From contig JAHAYQ010000185.1 of NCBI GenBank assembly GCA_018384465.1, forward strand, positions 1-6,575: a stretch of DNA of 6,575 nucleotides, written 5' to 3'. Positions 6,289-6,575 of the stretch are shown piece by piece. Both the position numbers and the translations under genes were made by a program. The DNA comes from Myroides sp. (GTDB lineage: Bacteria > Bacteroidota > Bacteroidia > Flavobacteriales > Flavobacteriaceae). The notes beneath the pieces were generated by a model. It was not told where the DNA came from, made no database searches, and was given only the letters and a program-made list of their open reading frames with translations. The stretch's first letter is position 1; the number at the start of each line of letters is the position of its first letter.

Positions 6289-6294
6289 TAGAAT

Positions 6295-6575
6295 ATGAAA
6301 CTCACAGCAGCAGAAGAACAATTAATGCAGTACGTTTGGAAATCGGAAAAAGTGTTATTAAAGGATTTAATTGACAGTTACGACGAACCCAAACCCGCAA
6401 AGACGACCGTGGCAACAACCATTAAAAAATTAATTGATAAAGGTTATGTGGCTTACGATGAAATAGGAAATACACGGGTGTATTATGCTATTATTAAGAA
6501 GGAAAGCTATTTTTCTAAGCAAATGAAAAATATGATTAAACAGTTTTTTGATAATTCTACAAGTCAATTTGCGTC
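6295..6575 (+). CDS. BlaI/MecI/CopY-family transcriptional repressor, 3'-truncated
   Basis: This is the N-terminal 93 residues of a winged-helix repressor; the frame is still open at the window edge, and family members run about 120-130 residues. The start MKLTAAEEQLMQYVW (1-15) is the typical opening, LTxxExxIMxxhW. The recognition-helix region KTTVATTIKKLIDKGYV (36-52) follows, then the wing GNTRVYYAII (58-67). The region from residue 71 on (YFSKQMKNMIKQFFDNS) begins the C-terminal dimerisation helix. In the family, repressor dimers block their own and linked promoters until a BlaR1-type M56 membrane protease triggers repressor inactivation. No sensor gene is visible; it would be expected downstream of the edge. 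The symmetric array just upstream fits autoregulation. The stretch matching the staphylococcal Asn-Phe cleavage site would fall at or past the edge, so it cannot be judged. What signal it responds to is unknown; a role in beta-lactam resistance should not be assumed. Confidence 0.9.
   Translation, partial: MKLTAAEEQLMQYVWKSEKVLLKDLIDSYDEPKPAKTTVATTIKKLIDKGYVAYDEIGNTRVYYAIIKKESYFSKQMKNMIKQFFDNSTSQFA

Larger units (their letters stand above)
6257..6294. promoter_or_regulatory. Predicted operator: four TAGAA half-sites in a symmetric array
   Basis: Half-sites ATTCTA (6257-6262), TAGAAC (6269-6274), GTTCTA (6277-6282) and TAGAAT (6289-6294) are arranged with exact two-fold symmetry around 6275/6276. 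Read another way, TTCTA-N6-TAGAA occurs twice, 20 bases apart, about two helical turns. The array covers the -7 box, the predicted start site and the whole leader up to the ATG. BlaI/MecI/CopY repressors are dimeric winged-helix proteins that commonly bind such dyads at their own promoter, so autorepression is the likely role. The half-site differs from the TACA/TGTA type known from Firmicutes. Confidence 0.65.

Noticed and set aside
1..6575. CRISPR array, tRNA, rRNA, insertion sequence or attachment site
   Set aside because: I saw no spaced direct repeats outside the TSP3 coding repeats, no cloverleaf-like sequence, no transposase-like protein and no terminal inverted repeats with target duplications.

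Overview
The window reads as a piece of a low-GC Bacteroidetes chromosome, most likely a member of the Flavobacteriaceae. Evidence: AT-rich coding sequence, near absence of Shine-Dalgarno sequences, several upstream regions with the Bacteroidetes -7 element TAnnTTTG, an OmpA-family protein with thrombospondin type-3 (TSP3) repeats, and a RecB/AddB-like nuclease of the cysteine-poor type. I cannot name a genus from this alone. Nothing points to phage, plasmid or insertion-sequence DNA; this looks like ordinary core genome.

Layout, left to right. (1) 1-561, +: the C-terminal half of kbl, glycine C-acetyltransferase (2-amino-3-ketobutyrate CoA ligase), cut by the window edge. (2) 562-665: a 104-base gap with a good promoter (TTTG, 19 bases, TATTTTTG). 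(3) 666-2090, +: a secreted outer-membrane OmpA-family protein with a predicted barrel, five TSP3 repeats and a peptidoglycan-binding domain, followed by a strong intrinsic terminator. (4) 2153-4903, +: a 916-residue PD-(D/E)XK nuclease of the AddB/RecB type. (5) 4900-5685, -: an alpha/beta hydrolase, convergent with the nuclease gene (stop codons overlap by four bases) and started at TTG. (6) 5686-5779: a divergent promoter region whose two -7 elements are exactly mirror-placed around a small palindrome. (7) 5780-6202, +: a small secreted protein resembling the TonB C-terminal domain, followed by a terminator-like perfect hairpin. (8) 6203-6294: that hairpin plus a promoter embedded in a four-half-site inverted-repeat array. 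(9) 6295 to the right edge, +: the start of a BlaI/MecI/CopY-family repressor gene.

The genes do not form one pathway: threonine catabolism, envelope structure, DNA repair, a generic hydrolase, and the beginning of what may be a BlaI-type signalling locus whose sensor would lie beyond the right edge. No stretch over 300 bases lacks a gene. The most notable unexplained structure is the operator-like array in front of the BlaI-family gene. Next are the symmetric divergent promoters and the nuclease, which lacks both the Fe-S cysteines and a Walker A motif. I see no clearly novel system.
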